Notes: generated from the sequence alone by a model not told the origin. A DNA stretch of 64,000 nucleotides from Pontiellaceae bacterium B1224 (GCA_029432815.1 JAROBA010000011.1:62001-126000), one strand, 5' to 3'. Shown: positions 25,958 to 35,042, counted from the stretch's first letter. Numbers and translations are program-made.

Positions 25958-28900
25958 TTATGGGGTATGCACCAAAATGCGAATATAGAGATGCTGTGGC
26001 ATATCCCCGGCAGGCTCCAAAAGCACTTTTTCGTAGTCAGCTCCCAGCTCACTGGCCGCAACGGATGAGACCGGACTTTTATAGTAGACATCCGCCGAGA
26101 CCCATTGCACAAAATTTTCTGACACTTTCACTTCATACCCTAAACCACCCTTGAGATAGCGGTGGTAGGAAAAGGTGACCTCATTGGCATCATTCAGGAG
26201 GATCGCCTGCACGGGGCGGGAGTCGGGCAGGGTGGGGTCACTTCCCAGTGCCTGCTCAATGAGGTTGTTTACACCGTCGCCATCGAAATCAGCACTGCCG
26301 GACTGAACGAGGTTACTGAACACGGCCATTTCATAGGCATCGTCCAGCTGATCGCCGTCGCTGTCGTTGGTTATCCGGGCATAGGTGGTGACAATCAGCT
26401 GCAGGTTTTCATTTACGTTCGTCGTTGCAGGATCATCTGCATCCGAAAATGCGGATCCGGTGAGACCTCTGTCCGGAAATGCGAGCCGGATTCCATAGTT
26501 AGGTAGCGTTCCATTCGCCCAATTTGAGACCATGGAGGATATGAGACCGGACGGATCAAATCCGCTGTCGTCAGTTGCTGGGGTTCCTGCCGCCCCACCA
26601 AAAAAACCGGATGCATCAGTTGCCATTCCAAAATCAGCATTGCTGCCGAAAATGAAGGCATCAGCAATCGAGGTGGAAGCAAACAGTGGGTAGTTCGTAC
26701 CGCTGGTATTATCCCAATCCTGCGTGACCCGTGCCATCTGAATATTCCCCGTATGGATATCGTTCAGCCGGTTGTTCTGATGAATCCGCAACCGCGCCGA
26801 TTGAATATTCGCGAGTACGGACTCTACATCAAACTTAAGAAAGAGCTGGGTTCTCGTCTGTTGCCGGCTGCCATTTGTACTTCGTTCCCGGACATAGAGA
26901 GTTCCGGCCGCCGGCCATGCACCGGCCGCCCCGCCGACGTCTGCCGGAGCAAACGCAGTGCCCGTGGAACCGACCGCCTGCACAACAGACGGACTCAGCT
27001 CCAGTTCTTCCATTTCTACTGTGCTTCGGGCGGGGATGGATGACGCACTCCGCGGATTTGAGAAGTAGCTGAGCTCTTCGGCATCCGGATATCCATCCTC
27101 GTCTGTATCGCTTAGAGCAGGATCAGTATCCCATTGCAGAATCTCATTGCCGTCTGAAATGGAGTCGTTATCGGAATCATCATCGATAGGTGAAGTTTCG
27201 TACCGGTTAATCTCATCGAAGTCGCTAAGCAGATCGTTATCGGTATCTGGTTTATGCGGATCTGTGGTGCACTGGAATTCTTCAAGATTGCTTAAGCCAT
27301 CCGAATCAAAGTCCAGCTCTGCATCTGCGGGATCCAGACGATCCAGACCGGTGGTTGTGTTTTCATAATAGTTCGGAATTCCATCCAGATCGGTGTCGAA
27401 AAACGGCACGTTACTGTCGCCATCCGTGCCATAACTGTCGTCGCCCCGAATTTTATTCAGGAGCGCATAGAGTTCGGCTTCTTTGTCCTCGTGCGCTTGC
27501 GAAGCATTGATCAGCAGGTTGGTTCGTTCGCCTGGATCGCTGTGCAGATTGAAGAGCTGTTTTGGCGATCCGAGCACGACCCCTTCCGCACTTCCAATCA
27601 GGACATTGTCGGCATCATAGGTGTCGTTATATCCACCGCTTCCAGTGCCATCGAGCAGTTTCCATTCACCGTTCTGATCAATCACGGCCAGCTGGCCGTT
27701 CATGGAATGCTGCACCACGCCCTCACGGCGGGCTTCCGGCATATCCTCCCCAATCAGGATCGGCAAGATACTCTCCGCATCCGGCACTTCCTCGGGTGAA
27801 AAGTCATATTTAAGATGCTCAGCCATGGCAGCATAAAAATCGCCCTGCCAACAAAAATGATCGGTGATTCCGGGTATCGTTACGCCGGGCCAGCGCACCA
27901 TGAACGGAACACGCGTTCCGCCTTCCCAATTATCGCGCTTCACACCACGGAAGTCGCCGTTGCCATCATATCCCGCACCCAGGCTTGCAGCCTGCGCAAA
28001 TTTTTCCGGGCCGTTGTCGCTGGTGATGAATACCACGGTGTTGCTCACCATGCTGTCGTCAGTCAAAGGATTACCGTCCGGGTCTTCCAAGGCCTGGAGA
28101 ATCTGTCCGGTGTAGTGATCGGTCTGCGCCATGTAGTCGCCATAGTGATACGAAGTTGCGCCGACAAACTGATCCTGCAGCATCCATGGACTGTGCGGTG
28201 CAGGCATGGGAACATAAATGAAGAAGGGCTCATTATCAGCGCCCCGGGCTTGTAGCAGTTCAGCCACTTTGGCCGCCTGTACCTGCAGGTAATCCTGCAT
28301 GATGAAGTAGGGGTCGTACACCCCGCCGCGCACATTGCCGCTAGTGTTGGCTGTGCTGTTCGGCGTTCCCTCTTCCAGATCCGCGTTGGTGGCCGGGACG
28401 CCCTGACTGAAGTCAACCATTCCGTTGGTCACAAATCCGCCTTTAAACAAGAGATGGTCATTTTCAATCCACGCATAAGGAGGCATATCGAGCGATGCGG
28501 TGGTTCCGAAATAATAATCGAAACCGTTGTGATAGGGGGTGTTTGAAATCGCCAGCGAAAAGTCGATTAGATCTCCAGAGGTCGTGGCGTCGTTATCATC
28601 GAGTACATTGTTGTTGTTATTCAAATCGCCTACGGGTTGTCCGTTGGAATCATGGAACTGCATACCGATATGCCATTTGCCCACCATGGCGGTTGTGTAT
28701 CCCAATGATTGGAACATTCTGGCAAAAGTAAAGCGCTCGGGCTCAATCAGAGAGGGCGAATAACCGCCATTCACTCCGCCTTTTAAATCCGTCCGCCAAC
28801 AATAGCGTCCCGTCATCAGTGCATATCGGGAAGGAGTACAAACTGCATCGGCGGAATGGCCTGCGGTGAAGCGCAGCGCATCCGATGCAAAGGTGTCCAG

Positions 28901-29083
28901 GTTGGGGGTGAGCGATGGATCGGCATCTCCGTAAATACCCACATCGCTATAGCCCATGTCATCATAAAAAATCATTAGCACATTGGGTTTGTTCGTGTTC
29001 TGATTTCCTGCCAGCAGCTGGCTGGGGTACATGCCCAACAGGGCTAATGCTATTACACCTTGAATACATCTGCTCGTTTTCAT
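25958..29083 (-). CDS. Large secreted sulfatase with thrombospondin-3 repeats and DNRLRE (CBM96-like) domain
   Basis: The 1041-aa protein starts with a signal peptide (MKTSRCIQGVIALALLGM). The sulfatase domain spans about 30-545: NVLMIFYDDMGYSDVG, VCTPSRYALMTGRYCWR (C-x-P-x-R, Cys about 82), GKWHIGMQ, ITSDNGPEKF. Residues about 565-685 are Asp-rich thrombospondin type-3-like calcium repeats (DTDEDGYPDAEELSYFSNP). A DNRLRE/CBM96-like domain follows (LFLKFDVESVLANIQSARLR; QDWDNTSGTNYP), then another Asp-rich repeat and a C-terminal beta-module ending HLYIRILVHTP. Typical sulfatases are about 500 aa, so half of this protein is substrate-binding or anchoring. It is the first gene of the four-gene operon, with a candidate operator about 142 bp upstream of its ATG. 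Confidence 0.9.
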   Translation of the reverse strand: MKTSRCIQGVIALALLGMYPSQLLAGNQNTNKPNVLMIFYDDMGYSDVGIYGDADPSLTPNLDTFASDALRFTAGHSADAVCTPSRYALMTGRYCWRTDLKGGVNGGYSPSLIEPERFTFARMFQSLGYTTAMVGKWHIGMQFHDSNGQPVGDLNNNNNVLDDNDATTSGDLIDFSLAISNTPYHNGFDYYFGTTASLDMPPYAWIENDHLLFKGGFVTNGMVDFSQGVPATNADLEEGTPNSTANTSGNVRGGVYDPYFIMQDYLQVQAAKVAELLQARGADNEPFFIYVPMPAPHSPWMLQDQFVGATSYHYGDYMAQTDHYTGQILQALEDPDGNPLTDDSMVSNTVVFITSDNGPEKFAQAASLGAGYDGNGDFRGVKRDNWEGGTRVPFMVRWPGVTIPGITDHFCWQGDFYAAMAEHLKYDFSPEEVPDAESILPILIGEDMPEARREGVVQHSMNGQLAVIDQNGEWKLLDGTGSGGYNDTYDADNVLIGSAEGVVLGSPKQLFNLHSDPGERTNLLINASQAHEDKEAELYALLNKIRGDDSYGTDGDSNVPFFDTDLDGIPNYYENTTTGLDRLDPADAELDFDSDGLSNLEEFQCTTDPHKPDTDNDLLSDFDEINRYETSPIDDDSDNDSISDGNEILQWDTDPALSDTDEDGYPDAEELSYFSNPRSASSIPARSTVEMEELELSPSVVQAVGSTGTAFAPADVGGAAGAWPAAGTLYVRERSTNGSRQQTRTQLFLKFDVESVLANIQSARLRIHQNNRLNDIHTGNIQMARVTQDWDNTSGTNYPLFASTSIADAFIFGSNADFGMATDASGFFGGAAGTPATDDSGFDPSGLISSMVSNWANGTLPNYGIRLAFPDRGLTGSAFSDADDPATTNVNENLQLIVTTYARITNDSDGDQLDDAYEMAVFSNLVQSGSADFDGDGVNNLIEQALGSDPTLPDSRPVQAILLNDANEVTFSYHRYLKGGLGYEVKVSENFVQWVSADVYYKSPVSSVAASELGADYEKVLLEPAGDMPQHLYIRILVHTP
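28700..28714 (+). repeat. Iterated palindrome, one mismatch (spacer TGA)
   Basis: TCCCAA-TGA-TTGGAA in the large sulfatase gene; encodes F-Q-S-L-G. A two-mismatch copy lies at 28085-28099 in the same gene. Confidence 0.65.
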
Positions 29084-29224
29084 CGGACCTCTTTTCTGTA
29101 GGATAATGGTTGGTGCGGTTTAATTGAGCCATAAAAGCGGGACTCTGTCTAAGTACCGTTTTTCCAGATTGCCATTAACGGCTAAAAGATACACCTGCGC
29201 GTGTCTGGTAACAGCCATTCTTAA

Positions 29225-29238
29225 GTTTATCTATAAAC
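29225..29238. promoter_or_regulatory. Candidate operator GTTTATCTATAAAC
   Basis: A 6-2-6 perfect inverted repeat 142 bp upstream of the large sulfatase ATG. Near-identical elements occur at 33941-33954 and 34084-34097, each about 125-140 bp upstream of a start codon. Binding protein unknown. Confidence 0.45.
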
Positions 29239-29300
29239 CTTGTCGGATGATTCTTTTTGGAGGAATTTTATGCGCGCATGCCTTGGTATTCGATATGGAT

Positions 29301-29315
29301 TTCCAATGTTTGGAA
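29301..29315 (+). repeat. Iterated palindrome TTCCAA-TGT-TTGGAA, perfect, intergenic
   Basis: Lies in the region between the large sulfatase and the SHD1 protein gene, 11 bp from the next perfect copy. Confidence 0.85.
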
Positions 29316-29326
29316 CCCGTTCCGAA

Positions 29327-29341
29327 TTCCAACCCTTGGAA
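29327..29341 (-). repeat. Iterated palindrome, perfect (spacer GGG on minus strand), intergenic
   Basis: Second of the intergenic pair, 26 bp downstream of the SHD1 gene's stop; the two copies face opposite ways when oriented by their spacers. Confidence 0.85.
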
Positions 29342-29367
29342 TGGGAATCTGGCCGTCTGCAGCAGGA

Positions 29368-31242
29368 TCAGTTGGTGTTGGCGGCCACAGCAAACGGTCG
29401 GGGCGGGGTCGGAAGGCAGCGGTTGCAGTCTTTATCGAAATACCAGCCCACACGAATCTGGCGGAGATGATCAAGATTGCGGTATAGATTTTCACTGGGC
29501 GTCTGGTAGGCAATCACCTCGCCGCGCGCATCCTTAATCACAACCAGGAAACCGCCATACCGCTTGCCCCGACGCTCTTCATTGATCACGTAGTCGAGAA
29601 GTTCGACCGGTGGACCGCCGAATTCAACGCTGTAGTCGTTTTCTTCGGTCAGCGTGAATGTTTTTTTCTGATAATCGAGCAGTATATTTTTCTGTCCGCC
29701 GATTTCATCGCCGATCGCGAAAAACTCGGCCGTCAACGGCTGACCGTACGGGCGGGTTGAGGTTTGTTTTATCCGGGTTGAAAAGGTGTAGAAATTGCCG
29801 CGCGCCGTTAATTCCTTGGCATTATACGTAGGGCCGAATTTACGAGGTTTTGTTGTTTTTGAAAAGTTGATGTCCAGCTTGGGGGGCATCTCCAGGGTAA
29901 TGTATTCGCGATCCTCTTCTGAGAGTCCGCTCAACGGCACCTTAATCTGTTTTCGATTCGCGGTTTTCAGAATGGCATTCCCGCCCACTGAGGTCATGAA
30001 TTCTGCTTCAAGGGTCTGTCCGGCAAGGGTTGTCCATATACGGGTGACCGGTCTTTCATCCGGCTTCTCTGCCGTTTGAGGCGGTTCGGGTTCCGGGGTG
30101 CTTGAAGCATCAAGCGGGATGGAGGATGTTCCTGAATAGTAGTCATTAAATACCGGTCCAGTCGTGAGGGAGCACTCGTCGGCTGCAAGGAACCGTGAAA
30201 TTTCGGTGAGAGTATCCCAAGAGAGTTCCTCTGTCTTGAATACGGGGAGCAGGGGGCCGCCGGTGCGGGCGGTAGGGTATTCCACACCGTCCACTTCGAC
30301 TAAGAGCATGCCCGTCACGGCGCCGCCATTCCATTCGCCGAAGAGTACTTTTAAGGGCAGCGGCTCCCCGGCTTTCAGTTCAATCCAGTCTCCCACAACC
30401 ATACGTTGGTTGCCCAGGAGATGCGACCGGTCACCGCCTGCCTTACTCTGCCACCAGTCAAACCAGGGATGATGAAAATGCCAGGCGCTCATCAGCACTT
30501 CTTTGCCATCGACGTTCACAAACATATAGGCGTCGCCAACGCCCCAGAAACGAAATTTAATATCTTCCGGGTAGACCAGCTGTCCTTCGTATTTAACAAA
30601 CAGCCAGTAATCTTCCAGTTCCGGCGCTCCGAATATGCCCGGAGCCATACAGGTGGGAACGGGCGGTACGATTACGTGTGTGGAATATAGTTTTTTCGGT
30701 AGGCGGTAGTAGCGCGACAAGACCGAGTCTTTCCATCCGCTGAGTACATATTTTCGCAGTACGTCCCGGAAAGAATCCTGATCCATTGCAATTGGTCCGC
30801 CATTGCGGCCGCGAACCAGAGAATATACGACGCCTTCTAAATCGCTGCCGATAGATTGATCGCCGCCGAAAACGCTGATGGTGCTTAAATCCGGCATTAA
30901 GTCAAATCCGGCATACCCGCCGCCGGTGCCGACTCCGTCACCGATACCGCTCATTTCCGGCAGATAAATTTCCGGCATATTGGCTTTCTGCACCTTGGTG
31001 ACAATGCGTTCGGAAGATTTGGGCTTGGAATTTTTTTTCACCTTCACCTTCGGTTTTTTGAGCTTCATTTTCGGTCGCTCAACCGGCTTTGGCGGTACAA
31101 ATTTTTTCTCATCCTTGTTGTGTACGGTGAACACAACTAAGAGTCCGGCCAGCATAAACGCCGCCACATGTATGAGTATACTGATCACAAAACCGCTGGG
31201 TGCGCCCTTTGAAACGCCATTCGTTTTTTTAACTTTCTTCAT
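29368..31242 (-). CDS. Membrane-anchored TonB-like protein with SHD1 domain
   Basis: The 624-aa protein has one N-terminal transmembrane helix (about residues 18-40) and then a Pro/Lys-rich stretch (KPVERPKMKLKKPKVKVKK) like the periplasmic linker of TonB-type proteins. The middle (LEDYWLFVKYEGQLVYPED; DAYMFVNVDGKEV) looks like a PA14-type carbohydrate-binding beta-domain. An SHD1 domain follows at about 415-465 (RIWTTLAGQTLEAEFMTSVG; KVPLSGLSEEDREYI), common in Planctomycetes and Verrucomicrobia. A further beta-domain closes the protein (GFLVVIKDARGEVIAYQ). A C-terminal TonB box-binding domain is not evident. A role in envelope transport or surface binding is possible; the function is not known. 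Confidence 0.6.
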   Translation of the reverse strand: MKKVKKTNGVSKGAPSGFVISILIHVAAFMLAGLLVVFTVHNKDEKKFVPPKPVERPKMKLKKPKVKVKKNSKPKSSERIVTKVQKANMPEIYLPEMSGIGDGVGTGGGYAGFDLMPDLSTISVFGGDQSIGSDLEGVVYSLVRGRNGGPIAMDQDSFRDVLRKYVLSGWKDSVLSRYYRLPKKLYSTHVIVPPVPTCMAPGIFGAPELEDYWLFVKYEGQLVYPEDIKFRFWGVGDAYMFVNVDGKEVLMSAWHFHHPWFDWWQSKAGGDRSHLLGNQRMVVGDWIELKAGEPLPLKVLFGEWNGGAVTGMLLVEVDGVEYPTARTGGPLLPVFKTEELSWDTLTEISRFLAADECSLTTGPVFNDYYSGTSSIPLDASSTPEPEPPQTAEKPDERPVTRIWTTLAGQTLEAEFMTSVGGNAILKTANRKQIKVPLSGLSEEDREYITLEMPPKLDINFSKTTKPRKFGPTYNAKELTARGNFYTFSTRIKQTSTRPYGQPLTAEFFAIGDEIGGQKNILLDYQKKTFTLTEENDYSVEFGGPPVELLDYVINEERRGKRYGGFLVVIKDARGEVIAYQTPSENLYRNLDHLRQIRVGWYFDKDCNRCLPTPPRPFAVAANTN

Positions 31243-31572
31243 ATCTGAAACCTGTACGTAACCTACTTGCTAAGATGAAAACCCATATTGTCATTTAATA
31301 TCACATAGGTGTTCTAAAATGCAAGAATCTTTGAGAGTTGTATTCTCATGTGTTTGCGCGGCGTCTTTGCTCAAAGAGCTTTCCGTGTCTTTATAATCCT
31401 GACCTTCACAAGCAGGTAGTCGTACATAAAAAACGGATTCTATGATACGGCCTATTATTAGAACCCGCCCTTAGAACCCGTTTTATTCTTAACTGAATAT
31501 CTATCTGATTGATCGATTTATATCCCCGCCCCGTTGAGGGGCAGGGCAGGAAATTAGTTCACGAATGAACCG
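31243..31572. other. 330-bp intergenic region
   Basis: No gene is seen. A direct repeat TTAGAACCCG occurs twice 13 bp apart (31458-31467, 31471-31480). A GC-rich hairpin (31528-31542) lies just after the stop of the 31573 gene. The promoter of the SHD1 gene should be in the left half. Confidence 0.45.
31528..31542 (-). terminator. Possible terminator hairpin behind the 31573 gene
   Basis: GCCCC / GGGGC stem with a 5-nt loop, flanked by further complementary G/C runs; no clear T-run follows. Confidence 0.35.
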
Positions 31573-33807
31573 CTATTCCTCATAGGCCTCGATCTGGTAG
31601 AATTCCACTTCACCAGGACCGGTCAGGTTGGTCGAAGTCGTGCTGCCCGCGCCGGGAATTGCAGCCGTGTTTGTGGACCAGCCCGCATTGACCAGATCCG
31701 ACTTGCTCAGTATGTTGTAGTGTATTCCCAGCTCGGAATCCCACGACAGGTTAACCGTGGATCCGGATACGCTAAACTCCGTAATGTGCGGCTGAACTTC
31801 CGGTCCGAAACCTGACGCGTAGACACGCAGCGTATCAACGCCATTCGTAGTAAATCCAGTATCCACAAAGGCAAAGCTCCATATATTGGTATCGACTTCG
31901 GCTGCAAAGGCCAGATTGCTTTCCACGAGGGTTCCTTCCCACTGCATGACATCCCAGGTGCCGTTACCGCCGTCCCATCCGGTAAAGTCGACATCCAGCT
32001 CTGCACCTGCATAGAAGTAAGCATCGCCACCGGTTCCGTCGTCGCCGTAGTCATCGACAAGGATGGTGGAAAGACCATTGGTATCGACCAGCATCTGCAG
32101 CGTACCACCACGATGGTACCAGAAGCCGTCGACCGAACCCTGGGAACCGATACCAATCGTATTGCCGGAACCCTGCACGCTTAACAGAGCGTTATTACCT
32201 GTGGCACCCAGCTCAAATCCAGTCCGTGTTAAGAGTGTTGATCCACCCGAAACATTGATGGTTCCATCACCGCCGGCATTCAAACCGAGACGAACGGAGT
32301 CACCAGCATTACCGCGCCCGAAAATCAGCGTACTGCCGTTCTCTACGTTCACGATTCCGGTACCGCCATTTCCGATCAGTACCACATTGGCTGAGTAACT
32401 CATGGTCGCACCGTCCAGAACATTAAGCGTACCCGTGGCTGCATTCTGGCCGATGTACATGGGATTCCCCTGAGCTTGATTCAGCTGAACACCAATCACA
32501 TCCAACCGGCCGTCAAGAGTCCGCCCGATATGGAGCCGACTATAGGTCCGGGTTCCATACTCCGATGTGTAGATGGGATGGTTCGCCGGATCGGCAGTCT
32601 TGATCTCAATGATGGCCTGAGAGCCACCTTCGGCAGGCAACGAATTGTTGTCGTTATCGTTGAAGGCCCAGTTCACGGGGTTGTCCCAATCATTATCACC
32701 GGCTTCTCCATCCCATGTAATTTCGCCGCTCACGTATTCAATGGTCGGCGGCATGTTGGTCGTTACGTAGCCGGAATCGCCCAGGCCATACCATACTTCC
32801 AGGGTGTTGTTGGTAATGGTGAACGACCAGTCGGGGTCTGTCACACTGGGGGCAAAGGCGATCCCGTAGTCAATAAAGTCGTCCGCTTCAAGCACAACCC
32901 ATTTACCGACCTGAGGGGTACCGGTAAAATAGGGTTCCAGCAGTGCGCCGACTTCAAACTGAACGTCATTACGGCCACCTTCTGCTCCGAGATCCACCAC
33001 CTGAATGGGCGTGATACCCGCCGCGGTTTCATCAATGCCGACCTTCAGCACGCTCTCGGGATATTGGAACCATGTAGCGTATGCATTATTTGTATCAGGG
33101 TAGTTGGCATTGTCACCAAAGATGATCGCATCAGGCCCGGTACCGACGACATGGAATGTCCCGATGCTGCCATCGTCATTACCAAGCTCCACCCCGCGAA
33201 TAAAGTTGCTGACGGCTCCGCCGCTGATCTCAAACAATCCCGTCATGCCAGCATTGTCACCATTGCCGGCGATGATCAGGGACGAGCCGTGATTGCCTTC
33301 ACCGCCACCGTTTTCGAGTGTGCCGCCGGACATGATGTATTCACCTGAAGAGTTGGCGGTGTAACCCACATGAACCTTATTGGCAAGATACGTACCGCCC
33401 GACTGCATGAAAACGCCGGAGGCACCATTCTGCCCGATTACCGTTCGGTTGTACGAATTGCCTCCGTTTGCATTCTTTTGGCTGTTCAGGGTTCCGTCAG
33501 TAAAGCGGAATTCTCCGGCTGTAGTAGTACCGACATTCAGTTGCTTCACGAAAACTTCAAGCCCTGGACTGTTGAACTCGCTATAGTCGGCACCTTCAAG
33601 GTTCACGGTGCCAGTCCATATGTCATTGGTAGAGGTGAGTGTGAAAAGCGGACCATTCGTGTCGTTGCTCCAGTTGAGAGCATTGGTAAAATCATTGTCC
33701 GCTGCATCGTTATCCCATGTTTCCGCATATGCAACAGCATCAGCCGAACTGGCAGCTAACGTGGCCGCCGCTATGGCAGCGCCTAGTATTCTTGTTTTAT
33801 TTCTCAT
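31573..33807 (-). CDS. Secreted autotransporter-like beta-repeat protein
   Basis: I chose MRNKTRILGAAIAAATLAAS as the start (744 aa); AGGAG lies about 7 nt upstream and a signal peptide follows. The body is made of Gly/Asn-rich beta-repeats typical of passenger-type beta-solenoids (NGTLNVLDGATMSYSANVV-like strands; TGIVNVENGSTLIFGRG; DGTINVSGGSTLLTRTG). A block ending WDVMQWEGTLVESNLAF and NGVDTLRVYASG is shared with the 36286 and 39284 products. The C-terminal ~75 aa (LSWDSELGIHYNILSKSDL, AGWSTNTAA, FYQIEAYEE) is the shared end-module. No PEP-CTERM and no outer-membrane barrel are seen. Its function is unknown; a surface structural or polysaccharide-binding role is likely. Confidence 0.72.
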   Translation of the reverse strand: MRNKTRILGAAIAAATLAASSADAVAYAETWDNDAADNDFTNALNWSNDTNGPLFTLTSTNDIWTGTVNLEGADYSEFNSPGLEVFVKQLNVGTTTAGEFRFTDGTLNSQKNANGGNSYNRTVIGQNGASGVFMQSGGTYLANKVHVGYTANSSGEYIMSGGTLENGGGEGNHGSSLIIAGNGDNAGMTGLFEISGGAVSNFIRGVELGNDDGSIGTFHVVGTGPDAIIFGDNANYPDTNNAYATWFQYPESVLKVGIDETAAGITPIQVVDLGAEGGRNDVQFEVGALLEPYFTGTPQVGKWVVLEADDFIDYGIAFAPSVTDPDWSFTITNNTLEVWYGLGDSGYVTTNMPPTIEYVSGEITWDGEAGDNDWDNPVNWAFNDNDNNSLPAEGGSQAIIEIKTADPANHPIYTSEYGTRTYSRLHIGRTLDGRLDVIGVQLNQAQGNPMYIGQNAATGTLNVLDGATMSYSANVVLIGNGGTGIVNVENGSTLIFGRGNAGDSVRLGLNAGGDGTINVSGGSTLLTRTGFELGATGNNALLSVQGSGNTIGIGSQGSVDGFWYHRGGTLQMLVDTNGLSTILVDDYGDDGTGGDAYFYAGAELDVDFTGWDGGNGTWDVMQWEGTLVESNLAFAAEVDTNIWSFAFVDTGFTTNGVDTLRVYASGFGPEVQPHITEFSVSGSTVNLSWDSELGIHYNILSKSDLVNAGWSTNTAAIPGAGSTTSTNLTGPGEVEFYQIEAYEE

Positions 33808-33940
33808 CTTTTTCTCCTGTTTCATCTGATGATTCATACATCCGTAATGGGCAAGACTCTACCGTATGCTGGATGATTGAGCTTAGTACCTTCGAGCAAC
33901 CAGCATACTCATGCCCTCGACATAAAAAAGGGATAATCAG

Positions 33941-33954
33941 GTTTATCCATAAAC
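33941..33954. promoter_or_regulatory. Candidate operator GTTTATCCATAAAC
   Basis: 6-2-6 perfect inverted repeat 134 bp upstream of the 31573-33807 ATG. Confidence 0.45.
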
Positions 33955-34083
33955 TTCGTTGATTTCTATGCACAAGAAGGGAGGTAGAAGAGTACTTGCC
34001 TTAGAATTCTTCGCCCGGCAGCTACACACCAAACCGATAGAACGTAGGTCTGTTCCTCAAATACTATTTCCATATTCCATTAG

Positions 34084-34097
34084 GTTTATGGATAAAA
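34084..34097. promoter_or_regulatory. Candidate operator GTTTATGGATAAAA
   Basis: Same element with one end base changed, about 126 bp upstream of the PEP-CTERM gene ATG. Confidence 0.4.
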
Positions 34098-34180
34098 CGG
34101 AAAAGAACTGGTGTCTGAAAAAAAGCGGCATATTCTGATTCAATCATAAAAGATGAGCCTCATTGAGACCAAGGAGTTGT

Positions 34181-34198
34181 GGCATGTGAATGCATGCC
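34181..34198. promoter_or_regulatory. Candidate LacI-type operator GGCATGTGAATGCATGCC
   Basis: Inverted repeat GGCATG/CATGCC 24 bp upstream of the PEP-CTERM ATG. Its core GCATGTGAATGCAT differs by one base from the core of the large palindrome at 63969-63992 in front of a LacI gene. Confidence 0.45.
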
Positions 34199-34222
34199 TT
34201 CATAAAAACAAAGGAGAAATAA

Positions 34223-35017
34223 ATGAAATCAGTACTGCTAACGACGTGGGTAGCTGTGGCCGCTCTGTCGCTTCATGCATCAGCCGATGTCACGGTTGTC
34301 GACTTCACCTTCGATAACATTGCCAATGACACCGGCCCGGCTTTTCAGGAGTTTGACAATGGCGCGGGAACCCCTTTTCAAACGATTACCAATGGTGTGA
34401 TCAATAACGCGGGCAGCTCCGGCTCGGGCTTCAACACCGTTTCCGGCGTCGACCTCAGCAGTTATAGTGCGTTCACTGTAGGGATTGTCGTCGAAGCCGC
34501 GTCCCTCGAACAGGGGCTGAATGGATCGTTCTTTGGCATCACGAGCGGGCTCGATTCGAACGGAACTGATGGTAGCGCTCTTTTCAACAACGCGGGGAAA
34601 GTCGGCGCTCCAGCTATCGGTGTTCAGATCGGTAATGGTCGGGGTGGCGCAAACATTGATCTAGCCTTTGATATGGTTGGCGGAAACGGCACCTTTACTG
34701 ATATCTCAGCCGCGCCGACCCAGGAGTCCATGGATGACGGCTTCTCTTTGATGCTGACCTTCACCGATAACGGCGTGAGTGATGCCGGCGTGGCTGTTAC
34801 GTCCTCCGGCCTGAGTACTGAAATCAACTACAGCGGCACCGTTGCCACTACGTACGATACCTTCGCCAACCACGTAACAGGCAACGTATCAAGCCAGGGT
34901 GGCTTCATCGACCTGACCAGCTACACCGTTACAGGTATTCCGGAGCCGGCCACTCTTGGATTGGTTGTTGCTATGGGTGGCGGAATCCTGTTTATCCGCA
35001 GACGCCTGATGCTGTAG
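34223..35017 (+). CDS. PEP-CTERM secreted protein
   Basis: The 264-aa product has AAGGAG about 7 nt upstream, a signal peptide (MKSVLLTTWVAVAALSLHAS), a concanavalin-like beta-domain (FTFDNIANDTGPAFQEF; FTVGIVVEAASLEQGLNGSF) and a PEP-CTERM tail (IPEPATLGLVVAMGGG, then FIRRRLML). The tail is nearly identical to that of the 14981-15658 product. The protein should be exported and cleaved or anchored by an exosortase outside the window. A strong terminator follows 25 bp after the stop, so it is a single-gene transcript. Two different candidate operators lie upstream. Function unknown. Confidence 0.85.
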   Translation: MKSVLLTTWVAVAALSLHASADVTVVDFTFDNIANDTGPAFQEFDNGAGTPFQTITNGVINNAGSSGSGFNTVSGVDLSSYSAFTVGIVVEAASLEQGLNGSFFGITSGLDSNGTDGSALFNNAGKVGAPAIGVQIGNGRGGANIDLAFDMVGGNGTFTDISAAPTQESMDDGFSLMLTFTDNGVSDAGVAVTSSGLSTEINYSGTVATTYDTFANHVTGNVSSQGGFIDLTSYTVTGIPEPATLGLVVAMGGGILFIRRRLML

Positions 35018-35042
35018 ATCCTCCGGTCGAATTGTTCAGAAC

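Larger units (their letters stand above)
33808..34222. other. 415-bp divergent promoter region
   Basis: This region separates the minus-strand 31573 gene from the plus-strand PEP-CTERM gene and must hold both promoters. It contains a 9-bp inverted repeat (GTATGCTGG 33864-33872 / CCAGCATAC 33900-33908), two copies of a GTTTAT-NN-ATAAAM element, and a GGCATG/CATGCC element close to the PEP-CTERM start. No gene is seen. Confidence 0.6.

Noticed and set aside
31458-31480. Direct repeat TTAGAACCCG twice
   Set aside because: Only two units; not a CRISPR or a convincing iteron set, so only mentioned under the intergenic region.
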